Shown: positions 13,071 through 29,562, numbered from the stretch's first letter. The stretch: DNA of 64,000 nt from Megachile rotundata (GCF_050947335.1 NW_027473361.1:806001-870000), one strand, 5' to 3'. Notes: generated by a model not told the origin, from the letters alone. Translations and numbers: made by a program.

Positions 13071-14806
13071 ATGCAATCGCAATCATACAATCATAATCAT
13101 ACAATGACAATCATACAATCACAATCATACAATCACAATCATACAATCACAATCATACAATCACAATTATACAATCACAATCATACAATCACAATCATAC
13201 TATCACAATCATACAATCATAATCATACAATCACAATCATACAATCACAATCATACAATCACAGTCATACAATCACAATCTTACAATCACAATCATACTA
13301 TCACAATCACACAATCACAACCATACAATCACAATCATACAATCAGAATCGTACAATCACAATCATACAATCACAATCTTCCAGTCACAATCATACAATC
13401 ACAATCATACAATCATAATCATACAATCACAATCATACAATCACAATCATACTATCGCATTCATACAATCACAATCATACCATCACAATCATACAATTAC
13501 AATCATACAATCATAATCATACAATTACAATCACACAATCACAATCATACAATCACAATCATACAATCACAATCATACAATCACAATCATACAATCACAA
13601 TCACACAATCACAATCATACAATCACAATCATACAATCACAATCATACAATCACAATCATAGAATCACAATCATACAATCACAATCATACAACCACAGCC
13701 AGACAATCACAATCATACAATCACAATCATACAAACACAATCATACAATCACAGTCATACAATCACAGTCATACAATCACAATCATACTATCACAATCAT
13801 ACAATCACAATCATACAACCACAATCAGACAATCACAATCATACAATCACAATCATACAATCACAATCATACAATCACATTCATACAATCACAGTCATAC
13901 AATCACAGTCATACAATCACAGTCATACAATCACAATCATACTATCACAATCATACAATCACAATCATACAATCACAATCATACAATCCTAATCATACAA
14001 TCACAATCATACAATCGCAATCATACAATCAAAATATTACAATCACAATCATACAATCACAATCATACTATCGCAATCATACAATCACAATCATACCATC
14101 ACCATCATACAATCACAATCATACAATCATAATCATACAATTACAATCACACAATCACAATCATACAATCACAATCATACAATCACAATCATACAATCAC
14201 AATCATACAATCACAATCATACAATCACAATCATACAATTACAATCTCCAAAATACAATATCCCAAATACAATCATACAATCAGAATCATACAATCACAA
14301 TCATACAATCACAATCATACAATCACAATCATACAATCACAATCATACTATCACAATTATACAATCATAATCATACAATCACAATCATACAATCACAATC
14401 ATACAATCACAATCTTACAATCACAATCATACTACCACAATCACACAATCACAATCATACAATCACAATCATACAATCAGAATCATACAATCACAATCAT
14501 ACAATCACAATCATAGAATCGCAATCATACAATTACAATCTCCAAAATACAATCTCCCAAATACAATCATACAATCAGAATCATACAATCACAATCATAC
14601 AATCACAATCATACAATCACAATCATACTATCACAATCATACAATCATAATCATACAATCACAATCATACAATCACAATCGTACAATCACAGTCATACAA
14701 TCACAATCTTACAATCACAATCATACTATCACAATCACACAATCACAATCATACAATCACAATCATACAATCACAATCATACAATCACAATCATACAATC
14801 ACAATC
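13071..14806 (+). repeat. Module A higher-order repeat, full 1,736-bp copy
   Basis: Module A is 124 units long. Order: catgcaatcgc, ataatc, acaatgac, acaattat, cagtcat, cttac, actatc/cacac, agaatcgtac, cttccagtc, actatcgcattc, accatc, acaattac, tagaatc, aaccacagtcagac, acaaac, cagtcat x2, actatc, aaccacaatcagac, acattcat, cagtcat x3, actatc, cctaatc, aaaatatt, accatcaccatc, ATATCCC box, actatcacaattatac, cttac, actacc, tagaatcgc, CTCCC triple box, agaatc, cgtac, cagtcat, cttac, back to catgcaatcgc. This copy has a private acagccagac near 13695. Confidence 0.85.
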
Positions 14807-16094
14807 ATGCAATCGCAATCATACAATCATAATCATACAATGACAATCATACAATCACAATCATACAATCACAATCATACAATCACAATCATACAATCAC
14901 AATTATACAATCACAATCATACAATCACAATCATACTATCACAATCATAGAATCACAATCATACAATCACAATCATACAACCACAGTCAGACAATCACAA
15001 TCATACAATCACAATCATACAAACCCAATCATACAATCACAGTCATACAATCACAGTCATACAATCACAATCATACTATCACAATCATACAATCACAATC
15101 ATACAACCACAATCAGACAATCACAATCATACAATCACAATCATACAATCACAATCATACAATCACATTCATACAATCACAGTCATACAATCACAGTCAT
15201 ACAATCACAGTCATACAATCACAACCATACTATCACAATCATACAATCACAATCATACAATCACAATCATACAATCCTAATCATACAATCACAATCATAC
15301 AATCGCAATCATACAATCAAAATATTACAATCACAATCATACAATCACAATCATACTATCGCAATCATACAATCACAATCATACCATCACCATCATACAA
15401 TCACAATCATACAATCATAATCATACAATTACAATCACACAATCACAATCATACAATCACAATCATACAATCACAATCATACAATCACAATCATACAATC
15501 ACAATCATACAATCGCAATCATACAATTACAATCTCCAAAATACAATATCCCAAATACAATCATACAATCAGAATCATACAATCACAATCATACAATCAC
15601 AATCATACAATCACAATCATACAATCACAATCATACTATCACAATTATACAATCATAATCATACAATCACAATCATACAATCACAATCATACAATCACAA
15701 TCTTACAATCACAATCATACTACCACAATCACACAATCACAATCATACAATCACAATCATACAATCAGAATCATACAATCACAATCATACAATCACAATC
15801 ATAGAATCGCAATCATACAATTACAATCTCCAAAATACAATCTCCCAAATACAATCATACAATCAGAATCATACAATCACAATCATACAATCACAATCAT
15901 ACAATCACAATCATACTATCACAATCATACAATCATAATCATACAATCACAATCATACAATCACAATCGTACAATCACAGTCATACAATCACAATCTTAC
16001 AATCACAATCATACTATCACAATCACACAATCACAATCATACAATCACAATCATACAATCACAATCATACAATCACAATCATACAATCACAATC
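14807..16094 (+). repeat. Module A copy with a 448-bp (32-unit) internal deletion
   Basis: Anchor catgcaatcgc at 14807 is exactly 1736 bp after 13071, but the next anchor is at 16095, only 1288 bp on. The tagaatc unit lies 589 bp after the anchor in the 13071 copy and 141 bp after it here, so 448 bp are missing at about 14945. The lost part is the ataatc, cttac, agaatcgtac, cttccagtc and cgcattc stretch. The rest of the module is in order. Confidence 0.85.
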
Positions 16095-17540
16095 ATGCAA
16101 TCGCAATCATACAATCATAATCATACAATGACAATCATACAATCACAATCATACAATCACAATCATACAATCACAATCATACAATCACAATTATACAATC
16201 ACAATCATACAATCACAATCATACTATCACAATCATACAATCATAATCATACAATCACAATCATACAATCACAATCATACAATCACAATCATACAATCAC
16301 AGTCATACAATCACAATCTTACAATCACAATCATACTATCACAATCACACAATCACAATCATACAATCACAATCATACAATCAGAATCGTACAATCACAA
16401 TCATACAATCACAATCTTCCAGTCACAATCATACAATCACAATCATACAATCATAATCATACAATCACAATCATACAATCACAATCATACTATCGCATTC
16501 ATACAATCACAATCATACCATCACAATCATACAATTACAATCATACAATCATAATCATACAATTACAATCACACAATCACAATCATACAATCACAATCAT
16601 ACAATCACAATCATACAATCACAATCATACAATCACAATCACACAATCACAATCATACAATCACAATCATACAATCACAATCATACAATCACAATCATAG
16701 AATCACAATCATACAATCACAATCATACAACCACAGTCAGACAATCACAATCATACAATCACAATCATACAAACACAATCATACAATCACAGTCATACAA
16801 TCACAGTCATACAATCACAATCATACTATCACAATCATACAATCACAATCATACAACCACAATCAGACAATCACAATCATACAATCACAATCATACAATC
16901 ACAATCATACAATCACATTCATACAATCACAGTCATACAATCACAGTCATACAATCACAGTCATACAATCACAATCATACTATCACAATCATACAATCAC
17001 AATCATACAATCACAATCATACAATCCTAATCATACAATCACAATCATACAATCGCAATCATACAATCAAAATATTACAATCACAATCATACAATCACAA
17101 TCATACTATCGCAATCATACAATCACAATCATACCATCACCATCATACAATCACAATCATACAATCATAATCATACAATTACAATCACACAATCACAATC
17201 ATACAATCACAATCATACAATCACAATCATACAATCACAATCATACAATCACAATCATACAATCGCAATCATACAATTACAATCTCCAAAATACAATATC
17301 CCAAATACAATCATACAATCAGAATCATACAATCACAATCATACAATCACAATCATACAATCACAATCATACAATCACAATCATACTATCACAATTATAC
17401 AATCATAATCATACAATCACAATCATACAATCACAATCATACAATCACAATCTTACAATCACAATCATACTACCACAATCACACAATCACAATCATACAA
17501 TCACAATCATACAATCAGAATCATACAATCACAATCATAC
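16095..17540 (+). repeat. Module A, truncated where module B begins
   Basis: Follows module A from catgcaatcgc to the agaatc unit after actacc, then switches to atcgcaagc at 17541 instead of tagaatcgc and the CTCCC triple box. Length is 1446 bp. The equivalent truncated copies at 25237, 31299 and 44375 are 1432, 1432 and 1418 bp, so they differ by single 14-bp units. The extra unit here lies before the first cagtcat. Confidence 0.85.
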
Positions 17541-19930
17541 AATCGCAAGCATACAATCACAATCATACAATCACAATCATACAATCACAATCATACAATC
17601 GCAATCATACAATTACAATCTCCCAAATACAATCATACAACCACAATCATACAATCACAATCATACAATCACAATCATACTATCACAATCATACAATCAC
17701 AATCATGCAATCACAATCATACAATCATAATCAGACAATGACAATCATACGATCACAATCATAGAACCACAATCAGACAATCACAATCATACAATCACAA
17801 TCATACAATCACAATCATACAATCACAATCATACAATCACAACTATACAATCACAGTCATACAATCACAGTCATACAATCACTATCATACTATCACAATC
17901 ATACAATCACAATCATACAATCACAATCATACAATCGCAATCATACAATCGCAATCATACAACCACAATCACACAATCACAGTCATACAATCGCAATCAT
18001 ACAGTCACAATCATACAATCACAATCATACAATCAGAATCATACTATCGCAATCATACGATCACAATCATACCATCACAATCATACAATCACAACCATAC
18101 AATCAGAATCATACAATCACAATCATACAATCATAATCATACAATCACAATCATACAATCGCAATCATACAATCACAATATTACAATCACAATCATACAA
18201 TCACAATCGTACTATCGCAATCATACAATCACAATCATACCATCACCATCATACAATCACAATCATACAATCATAATCATGCAATCACAATCATACAATC
18301 GCAATCATACAATTACAATCTCCATAATACAATCTCCCAAATACAATCATACAATCAGAATGATACAATCACAATCATACCATCACCATCATACAATCAC
18401 AATCATACAATCATAATCATACAATTACAATCACACAATCACAATCATACAATCACAATCATACAATCACAATCATGCAATCACAATCATACAATCATAA
18501 TCACACAGTGACAATCATACAATCACAATCATACAATCACAATCATACAATCACAATCATACAATCACAATCATACAATCACAATCATAGAACCACAATC
18601 AGACAATCACAATCATACAATCACAATCATACAATCACAATCATACAATCACAATCATACCATCACAATCATACAATCACAATCATACAATCGCAAGCAT
18701 ACAATCACAATCATACAATCACAATCATACAATCACAATCATACAATCGCAATCATACAATTACAATCTCCCAAATACAATCATACAACCACAATCATAC
18801 AATCAGAATCATACAATCACGATCATACTATCACAATCACACAATCGCAATCATGCAATCACAATCATACAATCATAATCAGACAATGACAATCATATAA
18901 TCACAATCATACAATCACAATCATACAATCACAATCATAGAACCACAATCAGACAATCACAATCATACAATCGCAATCATACAATCGCAATCATACAATC
19001 ACAATCATACAATCACAATCATACAATCACAATCATACAATCACAATCATACAATCACAATCATACAATCATAATCATACAATTACAATCACACAATCAC
19101 AATCATACAATCACAATCATACAATCACAATCATACAATCACAATCATACAATCACAATCATACAATCGCAATCATACAAGTACAATCTCCAAAATACAA
19201 TATCCCAAATACAATCATACAATCAGAATCATACAATCACAATCATACAATCACAATCATACAATCACAATCATACTATCATAATCATACAATCATAATC
19301 ATACAATCACAATCATACAATCACAATCGTACAATCACAGTCATACAATCACAATCTTACAATCACAATCATACTATCACAATCACACAATCACAATCAT
19401 ACAATCGCAATCAAACAATTACAATCTCCCAAATACAATCATACAACCACAATCATACAATCACAATCATACAATCACAATCATACTATCACAATCATAC
19501 AATCACAATCATGCAATCACAATCATACAATCATAATCAGACAATGACAATCATACAATCACAATCATACAATCACAATCATACAATCACAATCATACAA
19601 TCACAATCATAGAACCACAATCAGACAATCACAATCATACAATCGCAATCATACAATCGCAATCATACAATCACAATCATACAATCACAATCATACAATC
19701 ATAATCATACAATCACAATCATACAATCACAATCATACTATCGCAATCATACAATCACAATCATACCATCACAATCATACAATTACAATCATACAATCAC
19801 AATCATACAATCACAATCATAAGATCACAATCATACAATCACAATCACACAATCACAATCATACAATCACAATCATACAATCACAATCATACAATCACAA
19901 TCATACAATCACAATCATACAATCACAATC
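17541..19930 (+). repeat. Module B, copy 1 (about 2.39 kb)
   Basis: Module B order: atcgcaagc, CTCCC box, aaccac, catgcaatc with ataatcagacaatgac, tagaaccac, cagtcat x2, actatcatac, acagtcac, agaatcatactatcgc, cgatcac, acaatattac, cgtactatcgc, accatcaccatc, catgcaatc, the CTCCATAATAC triple box (18309), agaatgatac, catgcaatc with cacagtgac (18475), tagaaccac, gcaagc, box, cacgatc, tataatc, acaagtac box, aaacaattac box, cataagatc. The CTCCATAATAC box is diagnostic and occurs at 18309, 22131, 27423, 33485 and 46547. Confidence 0.85.
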
Positions 19931-20175
19931 GTGCAATCACAATCATACAATCACAATCATACAATCACAATCATACAATCACTGTCATACAATCACAGTC
20001 ATACAATCACAGTCATACAATCACAATCATACAATCACAATCATACAATCACAATCATACAATCACAATCATACAATCACAATCATACAGTCACAATCAT
20101 AAAATCACAATGAGACTATCACAATCATACCATCGCCATCATACTATCACAATCATACAATCACAATCATACAAT
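19931..20175 (+). repeat. Module C fragment
   Basis: cgtgcaatc at 19929, then actgtcat, two cagtcat units, acagtcac, taaaatcac, aatgagactatc and catcgccatcatactatc near 20135. The same series opens module C at 35079, 35695, 48141 and 48757. Here it stops after the catcgcc unit and joins module A material at the agaatcgtac unit. Confidence 0.8.
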
Positions 20176-21362
20176 CACAATCATACAATCACAATCATAC
20201 AATCAGAATCGTACAATCACAATCATACAATCACAATCTTCCAGTCACAATCATACAATCACAATCATACAATCATAATCATACAATCACAATCATACAA
20301 TCACAATCATACTATCGCATTCATACAATCACAATCATACCATCACAATCATACAATTACAATCATACAATCATAATCATACAATTACAATCACACAATC
20401 ACAATCATACAATCACAATCATACAATCACAATCATACAATCACAATCATACAATCACAATCACACAATCACAATCATACAATCACAATCATACAATCAC
20501 AATCATACAATCACAATCATAGAATCACAATCATACAATCACAATCATACAACCACAGTCAGACAATCACAATCATACAATCACAATCATACAAACACAA
20601 TCATACAATCACAGTCATACAATCACAGTCATACAATCACAATCATACTATCACAATCATACAATCACAATCATACAACCACAATCAGACAATCACAATC
20701 ATACAATCACAATCATACAATCACAATCATACAATCACATTCATACAATCACAGTCATACAATCACAGTCATACAATCACAGTCATACAATCACAATCAT
20801 ACTATCACAATCATACAATCACAATCATACAATCACAATCATACAATCCTAATCATACAATCACAATCATACAATCGCAATCATACAATCAAAATATTAC
20901 AATCACAATCATACAATCACAATCATACTATCGCAATCATACAATCACAATCATACCATCACCATCATACAATCACAATCATACAATCATAATCATACAA
21001 TTACAATCACACAATCACAATCATACAATCACAATCATACAATCACAATCATACAATCACAATCATACAATCACAATCATACAATCGCAATCATACAATT
21101 ACAATCTCCAAAATACAATATCCCAAATACAATCATACAATCAGAATCATACAATCACAATCATACAATCACAATCATACAATCACAATCATACAATCAC
21201 AATCATACTATCACAATTATACAATCATAATCATACAATCACAATCATACAATCACAATCATACAATCACAATCTTACAATCACAATCATACTACCACAA
21301 TCACACAATCACAATCATACAATCACAATCATACAATCAGAATCATACAATCACAATCATAC
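20176..21362 (+). repeat. Module A, 5'-truncated copy
   Basis: Begins inside module A at agaatcgtac and cttccagtc (20238, exactly 3822 bp after 16416) and runs to the agaatc before atcgcaagc at 21363. It lacks the catgcaatcgc to cttac opening. With the following module B piece it duplicates about 16350-18600 at a 3822-bp offset (273 units). Confidence 0.85.
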
Positions 21363-22425
21363 AATCGCAAGCATACAATCACAATCATACAATCACAATC
21401 ATACAATCACAATCATACAATCGCAATCATACAATTACAATCTCCCAAATACAATCATACAACCACAATCATACAATCACAATCATACAATCACAATCAT
21501 ACTATCACAATCATACAATCACAATCATGCAATCACAATCATACAATCATAATCAGACAATGACAATCATACGATCACAATCATAGAACCACAATCAGAC
21601 AATCACAATCATACAATCACAATCATACAATCACAATCATACAATCACAATCATACAATCACAACTATACAATCACAGTCATACAATCACAGTCATACAA
21701 TCACTATCATACTATCACAATCATACAATCACAATCATACAATCACAATCATACAATCGCAATCATACAATCGCAATCATACAACCACAATCACACAATC
21801 ACAGTCATACAATCGCAATCATACAGTCACAATCATACAATCACAATCATACAATCAGAATCATACTATCGCAATCATACGATCACAATCATACCATCAC
21901 AATCATACAATCACAACCATACAATCAGAATCATACAATCACAATCATACAATCATAATCATACAATCACAATCATACAATCGCAATCATACAATCACAA
22001 TATTACAATCACAATCATACAATCACAATCGTACTATCGCAATCATACAATCACAATCATACCATCACCATCATACAATCACAATCATACAATCATAATC
22101 ATGCAATCACAATCATACAATCGCAATCATACAATTACAATCTCCATAATACAATCTCCCAAATACAATCATACAATCAGAATGATACAATCACAATCAT
22201 ACCATCACCATCATACAATCACAATCATACAATCATAATCATACAATTACAATCACACAATCACAATCATACAATCACAATCATACAATCACAATCATGC
22301 AATCACAATCATACAATCATAATCACACAGTGACAATCATACAATCACAATCATACAATCACAATCATACAATCACAATCATACAATCACAATCATACAA
22401 TCACAATCATAGAACCACAATCATA
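21363..22425 (+). repeat. Module B, 3'-truncated copy
   Basis: atcgcaagc at 21363 and catgcaatc at 22297 are exactly 3822 bp after 17541 and 18475. Module B order holds, including the CTCCATAATAC box at 22131, until tagaaccac near 22410. There copy 1 continues acaatcagac, but here the array jumps to module A's aaccacagtcagac part. The join falls inside near-canonical units, so the breakpoint is only known to a few units. Confidence 0.8.
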
Positions 22426-23500
22426 CAATCACAATCATACAACCACAGTCAGACAATCACAATCATACAATCACAATCATACAAACACAATCATACAATC
22501 ACAGTCATACAATCACAGTCATACAATCACAATCATACTATCACAATCATACAATCACAATCATACAACCACAATCAGACAATCACAATCATACAATCAC
22601 AATCATACAAACCCAATCATACAATCACAGTCATACAATCACAGTCATACAATCACAATCATACTATCAAAATATTACAATCACAATCATACAATCACAA
22701 TCATACTATCGCAATCATACAATCACAATCATACCATCACCATCATACAATCACAATCATACAATCATAATCATACAATTACAATCACACAATCACAATC
22801 ATACAATCACAATCATACAATCACAATCATACAATCACAATCATACAATCACAATCATACAATCACAATCATACAATCACAATCATACAATCACAATCAT
22901 ACAATCACAATCATACAATTACAATCTCCAAAATACAATATCCCAAATACAATCATACAATCAGAATCATACAATCACAATCATACAATCACAATCATAC
23001 AATCACAATCATACAATCACAATCATACTATCACAATTATACAATCATAATCATACAATCACAATCATACAATCACAATCATACAATCACAATCTTACAA
23101 TCACAATCATACTACCACAATCACACAATCACAATCATACAATCACAATCATACAATCAGAATCATACAATCACAATCATACAATCACAATCATAGAATC
23201 GCAATCATACAATTACAATCTCCAAAATACAATCTCCCAAATACAATCATACAATCAGAATCATACAATCACAATCATACAATCACAATCATACAATCAC
23301 AATCATACAATCACAATCATACTATCACAATCATACAATCATAATCATACAATCACAATCATACAATCACAATCGTACAATCACAGTCATACAATCACAA
23401 TCTTACAATCACAATCATACTATCACAATCACACAATCACAATCATACAATCACAATCATACAATCACAATCATACAATCACAATCATACAATCACAATC
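22426..23500 (+). repeat. Module A fragments rejoined
   Basis: Contains aaccacagtcagac, acaaac, cagtcat pairs, a shortened middle with actatcaaaatattac near 22665 (the cctaatc and atcgc units are lost), accatcaccatc, a run of about ten canonical units near 22790-22910, the ATATCCC box at 22915, actacc, tagaatcgc, and a CTCCC triple box, to the catgcaatcgc anchor at 23501. Confidence 0.75.
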
Positions 23501-25236
23501 ATGCAATCGCAATCATACAATCATAATCATACAATGACAATCATACAATCACAATCATACAATCACAATCATACAATCACAATCATACAATCACAATTAT
23601 ACAATCACAATCATACAATCACAATCATACTATCACAATCATACAATCATAATCATACAATCACAATCATACAATCACAATCATACAATCACAGTCATAC
23701 AATCACAATCTTACAATCACAATCATACTATCACAATCACACAATCACAATCATACAATCACAATCATACAATCAGAATCGTACAATCACAATCATACAA
23801 TCACAATCTTCCAGTCACAATCATACAATCACAATCATACAATCATAATCATACAATCACAATCATACAATCACAATCATACTATCGCATTCATACAATC
23901 ACAATCATACCATCACAATCATACAATTACAATCATACAATCATAATCATACAATTACAATCACACAATCACAATCATACAATCACAATCATACAATCAC
24001 AATCATACAATCACAATCATACAATCACAATCACACAATCACAATCATACAATCACAATCATACAATCACAATCATACAATCACAATCATAGAATCACAA
24101 TCATACAATCACAATCATACAACCACAGTCAGACAATCACAATCATACAATCACAATCATACAAACCCAATCATACAATCACAGTCATACAATCACAGTC
24201 ATACAATCACAATCATACTATCACAATCATACAATCACAATCATACAACCACAATCAGACAATCACAATCATACAATCACAATCATACAATCACAATCAT
24301 ACAATCACATTCATACAATCACAGTCATACAATCACAGTCATACAATCACAGTCATACAATCACAATCATACTATCACAATCATACAATCACAATCATAC
24401 AATCACAATCATACAATCCTAATCATACAATCACAATCATACAATCGCAATCATACAATCAAAATATTACAATCACAATCATACAATCACAATCATACTA
24501 TCGCAATCATACAATCACAATCATACCATCACCATCATACAATCACAATCATACAATCATAATCATACAATTACAATCACACAATCACAATCATACAATC
24601 ACAATCATACAATCACAATCATACAATCACAATCATACAATCACAATCATACAATCGCAATCATACAATTACAATCTCCAAAATACAATATCCCAAATAC
24701 AATCATACAATCAGAATCATACAATCACAATCATACAATCACAATCATACAATCACAATCATACAATCACAATCATACTATCACAATTATACAATCATAA
24801 TCATACAATCACAATCATACAATCACAATCATACAATCACAATCTTACAATCACAATCATACTACCACAATCACACAATCACAATCATACAATCACAATC
24901 ATACAATCAGAATCATACAATCACAATCATACAATCACAATCATAGAATCGCAATCATACAATTACAATCTCCAAAATACAATCTCCCAAATACAATCAT
25001 ACAATCAGAATCATACAATCACAATCATACAATCACAATCATACAATCACAATCATACTATCACAATCATACAATCATAATCATACAATCACAATCATAC
25101 AATCACAATCGTACAATCACAGTCATACAATCACAATCTTACAATCACAATCATACTATCACAATCACACAATCACAATCATACAATCACAATCATACAA
25201 TCACAATCATACAATCACAATCATACAATCACAATC
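23501..25236 (+). repeat. Module A, full 1,736-bp copy
   Basis: Same length and marker order as 13071-14806. The first 348 bp translate identically to those at 25237, 29563, 31299, 42639 and 44375, a sign of recent homogenisation. It carries acaaacccaatc near 24163, a variant also present in 29563 and 42639 copies but not in the truncated partners (acaaacacaatc). The first and second A of each pair can therefore be told apart. Confidence 0.88.
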
Positions 25237-26668
25237 ATGCAATCGCAATCATACAATCATAATCATACAATGACAATCATACAATCACAATCATACAATC
25301 ACAATCATACAATCACAATCATACAATCACAATTATACAATCACAATCATACAATCACAATCATACTATCACAATCATACAATCATAATCATACAATCAC
25401 AATCATACAATCACAATCATACAATCACAGTCATACAATCACAATCTTACAATCACAATCATACTATCACAATCACACAATCACAATCATACAATCACAA
25501 TCATACAATCAGAATCGTACAATCACAATCATACAATCACAATCTTCCAGTCACAATCATACAATCACAATCATACAATCATAATCATACAATCACAATC
25601 ATACAATCACAATCATACTATCGCATTCATACAATCACAATCATACCATCACAATCATACAATTACAATCATACAATCATAATCATACAATTACAATCAC
25701 ACAATCACAATCATACAATCACAATCATACAATCACAATCATACAATCACAATCATACAATCACAATCACACAATCACAATCATACAATCACAATCATAC
25801 AATCACAATCATACAATCACAATCATAGAATCACAATCATACAATCACAATCATACAACCACAGTCAGACAATCACAATCATACAATCACAATCATACAA
25901 ACACAATCATACAATCACAGTCATACAATCACAGTCATACAATCACAATCATACTATCACAATCATACAATCACAATCATACAACCACAATCAGACAATC
26001 ACAATCATACAATCACAATCATACAATCACAATCATACAATCACATTCATACAATCACAGTCATACAATCACAGTCATACAATCACAGTCATACAATCAC
26101 AATCATACTATCACAATCATACAATCACAATCATACAATCACAATCATACAATCCTAATCATACAATCACAATCATACAATCGCAATCATACAATCAAAA
26201 TATTACAATCACAATCATACAATCACAATCATACTATCGCAATCATACAATCACAATCATACCATCACCATCATACAATCACAATCATACAATCATAATC
26301 ATACAATTACAATCACACAATCACAATCATACAATCACAATCATACAATCACAATCATACAATCACAATCATACAATCACAATCATACAATCGCAATCAT
26401 ACAATTACAATCTCCAAAATACAATATCCCAAATACAATCATACAATCAGAATCATACAATCACAATCATACAATCACAATCATACAATCACAATCATAC
26501 AATCACAATCATACTATCACAATTATACAATCATAATCATACAATCACAATCATACAATCACAATCATACAATCACAATCTTACAATCACAATCATACTA
26601 CCACAATCACACAATCACAATCATACAATCACAATCATACAATCAGAATCATACAATCACAATCATAC
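25237..26668 (+). repeat. Module A, truncated before module B (1,432 bp)
   Basis: Starts exactly 1736 bp after 23501 and runs in module A order to atcgcaagc at 26669. It carries acaaacacaatc near 25899. It forms the second member of the A-A-B group that is copied as a whole at 29563 and again at 42639. Confidence 0.88.
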
Positions 26669-28990
26669 AATCGCAAGCATACAATCACAATCATACAATC
26701 ACAATCATACAATCACAATCATACAATCGCAATCATACAATTACAATCTCCCAAATACAATCATACAACCACAATCATACAATCACAATCATACAATCAC
26801 AATCATACTATCACAATCATACAATCACAATCATGCAATCACAATCATACAATCATAATCAGACAATGACAATCATACGATCACAATCATAGAACCACAA
26901 TCAGACAATCACAATCATACAATCACAATCATACAATCACAATCATACAATCACAATTATACAATCACAGTCATACAATCACAGTCATACAATCACTATC
27001 ATACTATCACAATCATACAATCACAATCATACAATCACAATCATACAATCGCAATCATACAATCGCAATCATACAACCACAATCACACAATCACAGTCAT
27101 ACAATCGCAATCATACAGTCACAATCATACAATCACAATCATACAATCAGAATCATACTATCGCAATCATACGATCACAATCATACCATCACAATCATAC
27201 AATCACAACCATACAATCAGAATCATACAATCACAATCATACAATCATAATCATACAATCACAATCATACAATCGCAATCATACAATCACAATATTACAA
27301 TCACAATCATACAATCACAATCGTACTATCGCAATCATACAATCACAATCATACCATCACCATCATACAATCACAATCATACAATCATAATCATGCAATC
27401 ACAATCATACAATCGCAATCATACAATTACAATCTCCATAATACAATCTCCCAAATACAATCATACAATCAGAATGATACAATCACAATCATACCATCAC
27501 CATCATACAATCACAATCATACAATCATAATCATACAATTACAATCACACAATCACAATCATACAATCACAATCATACAATCACAATCATGCAATCACAA
27601 TCATACAATCATAATCACACAGTGACAATCATACAATCACAATCATACAATCACAATCATACAATCACAATCATAGAACCACAATCAGACAATCACAATC
27701 ATACAATCACAATCATACAATCACAATCATACAATCACAATCATACCATCACAATCATACAATCACAATCATACAATCGCAAGCATACAATCACAATCAT
27801 ACAATCACAATCATACAATCACAATCATACAATCGCAATCATACAATTACAATCTCCCAAATACAATCATACAACCACAATCATACAATCAGAATCATAC
27901 AATCACGATCATACTATCACAATCACACAATCGCAATCATGCAATCACAATCATACAATCATAATCAGACAATGACAATCATATAATCACAATCATACAA
28001 TCACAATCATACAATCACAATCATAGAACCACAATCAGACAATCACAATCATACAATCGCAATCATACAATCGCAATCATACAATCACAATCATACAATC
28101 ACAATCATACAATCACAATCATACAATCACAATCATACAATCACAATCATACAATCATAATCATACAATTACAATCACACAATCACAATCATACAATCAC
28201 AATCATACAATCACAATCATACAATCACAATCATACAATCACAATCATACAATCGCAAACATACAAGTACAATCTCCAAAATACAATATCCCAAATACAA
28301 TCATACAATCAGAATCATACAATCACAATCATACAATCACAATCATACAATCACAATCATACTATCATAATCATACAATCATAATCATACAATCACAATC
28401 ATACAATCACAATCATACAATCACAGTCATACAATCACAATCTTACAATCACAATCATACTATCACAATCACACAATCACAATCATACAATCGCAATCAA
28501 ACAATTACAATCTCCCAAATACAATCATACAACCACAATCATACAATCACAATCATACAATCACAATCATACTATCACAATCATACAATCACAATCATGC
28601 AATCACAATCATACAATCATAATCAGACAATGACAATCATACAATCACAATCATACAATCACAATCATACAATCACAATCATACAATCACAATCATAGAA
28701 CCACAACCAGACAATCACAATCATACAATCGCAATCATACAATCGCAATCATACAATCACAATCATACAATCATAATCATACAATCACAATCATACAATC
28801 ACAATCATACTATCGCAATCATACAATCACAATCATACCATCACAATCATACAATTACAATCATACAATCACAATCATACAATCACAATCATAAGATCAC
28901 AATCATACAATCACAATCACACAATCACAATCATACAATCACAATCATACAATCACAATCATACAATCACAATCATACAATCACAATCAT
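26669..28990 (+). repeat. Module B, copy within the first 6.07-kb duplicon
   Basis: Matches 17541-19930 in order, with the CTCCATAATAC box at 27423 and catgcaatc at 27589 (both 9114 bp after copy 1). Private to this copy and 32731 are aaccacaaccagac and the gcaaacatacaagtac unit near 28255. It ends after cataagatc (28891) where the second duplicon starts. Confidence 0.85.
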
Positions 28991-29562
28991 ACAATTACAA
29001 TCTCCAAAATACAATATCCCAAATACAATCATACAATCAGAATCATACAATCACAATCATACAATCACAATCATACAATCACAATCATACAATCACAATC
29101 ATACTATCACAATTATACAATCATAATCATACAATCACAATCATACAATCACAATCATACAATCACAATCTTACAATCACAATCATACTACCACAATCAC
29201 ACAATCACAATCATACAATCACAATCATACAATCAGAATCATACAATCACAATCATACAATCACAATCATAGAATCGCAATCATACAATTACAATCTCCA
29301 AAATACAATCTCCCAAATACAATCATACAATCAGAATCATACAATCACAATCATACAATCACAATCATACAATCACAATCATACTATCACAATCATACAA
29401 TCATAATCATACAATCACAATCATACAATCACAATCGTACAATCACAGTCATACAATCACAATCTTACAATCACAATCATACTATCACAATCACACAATC
29501 ACAATCATACAATCACAATCATACAATCACAATCATACAATCACAATCATACAATCACAATC

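Larger units (their letters stand above)
22915..28990 (+). repeat. About 6.07-kb duplicon, first copy
   Basis: Spans an ATATCCC box (22915), two module A copies and module B up to 28990. The next copy starts at the equivalent box at 28991 (offset 6076). Internal offsets are 6062 (433 units) for anchors 23501, 25237 and 27589, and 6076 (434 units) at both ends. One unit was lost near 29380 and one gained near 34810 in the second copy. All other ordered markers agree. Confidence 0.88.
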
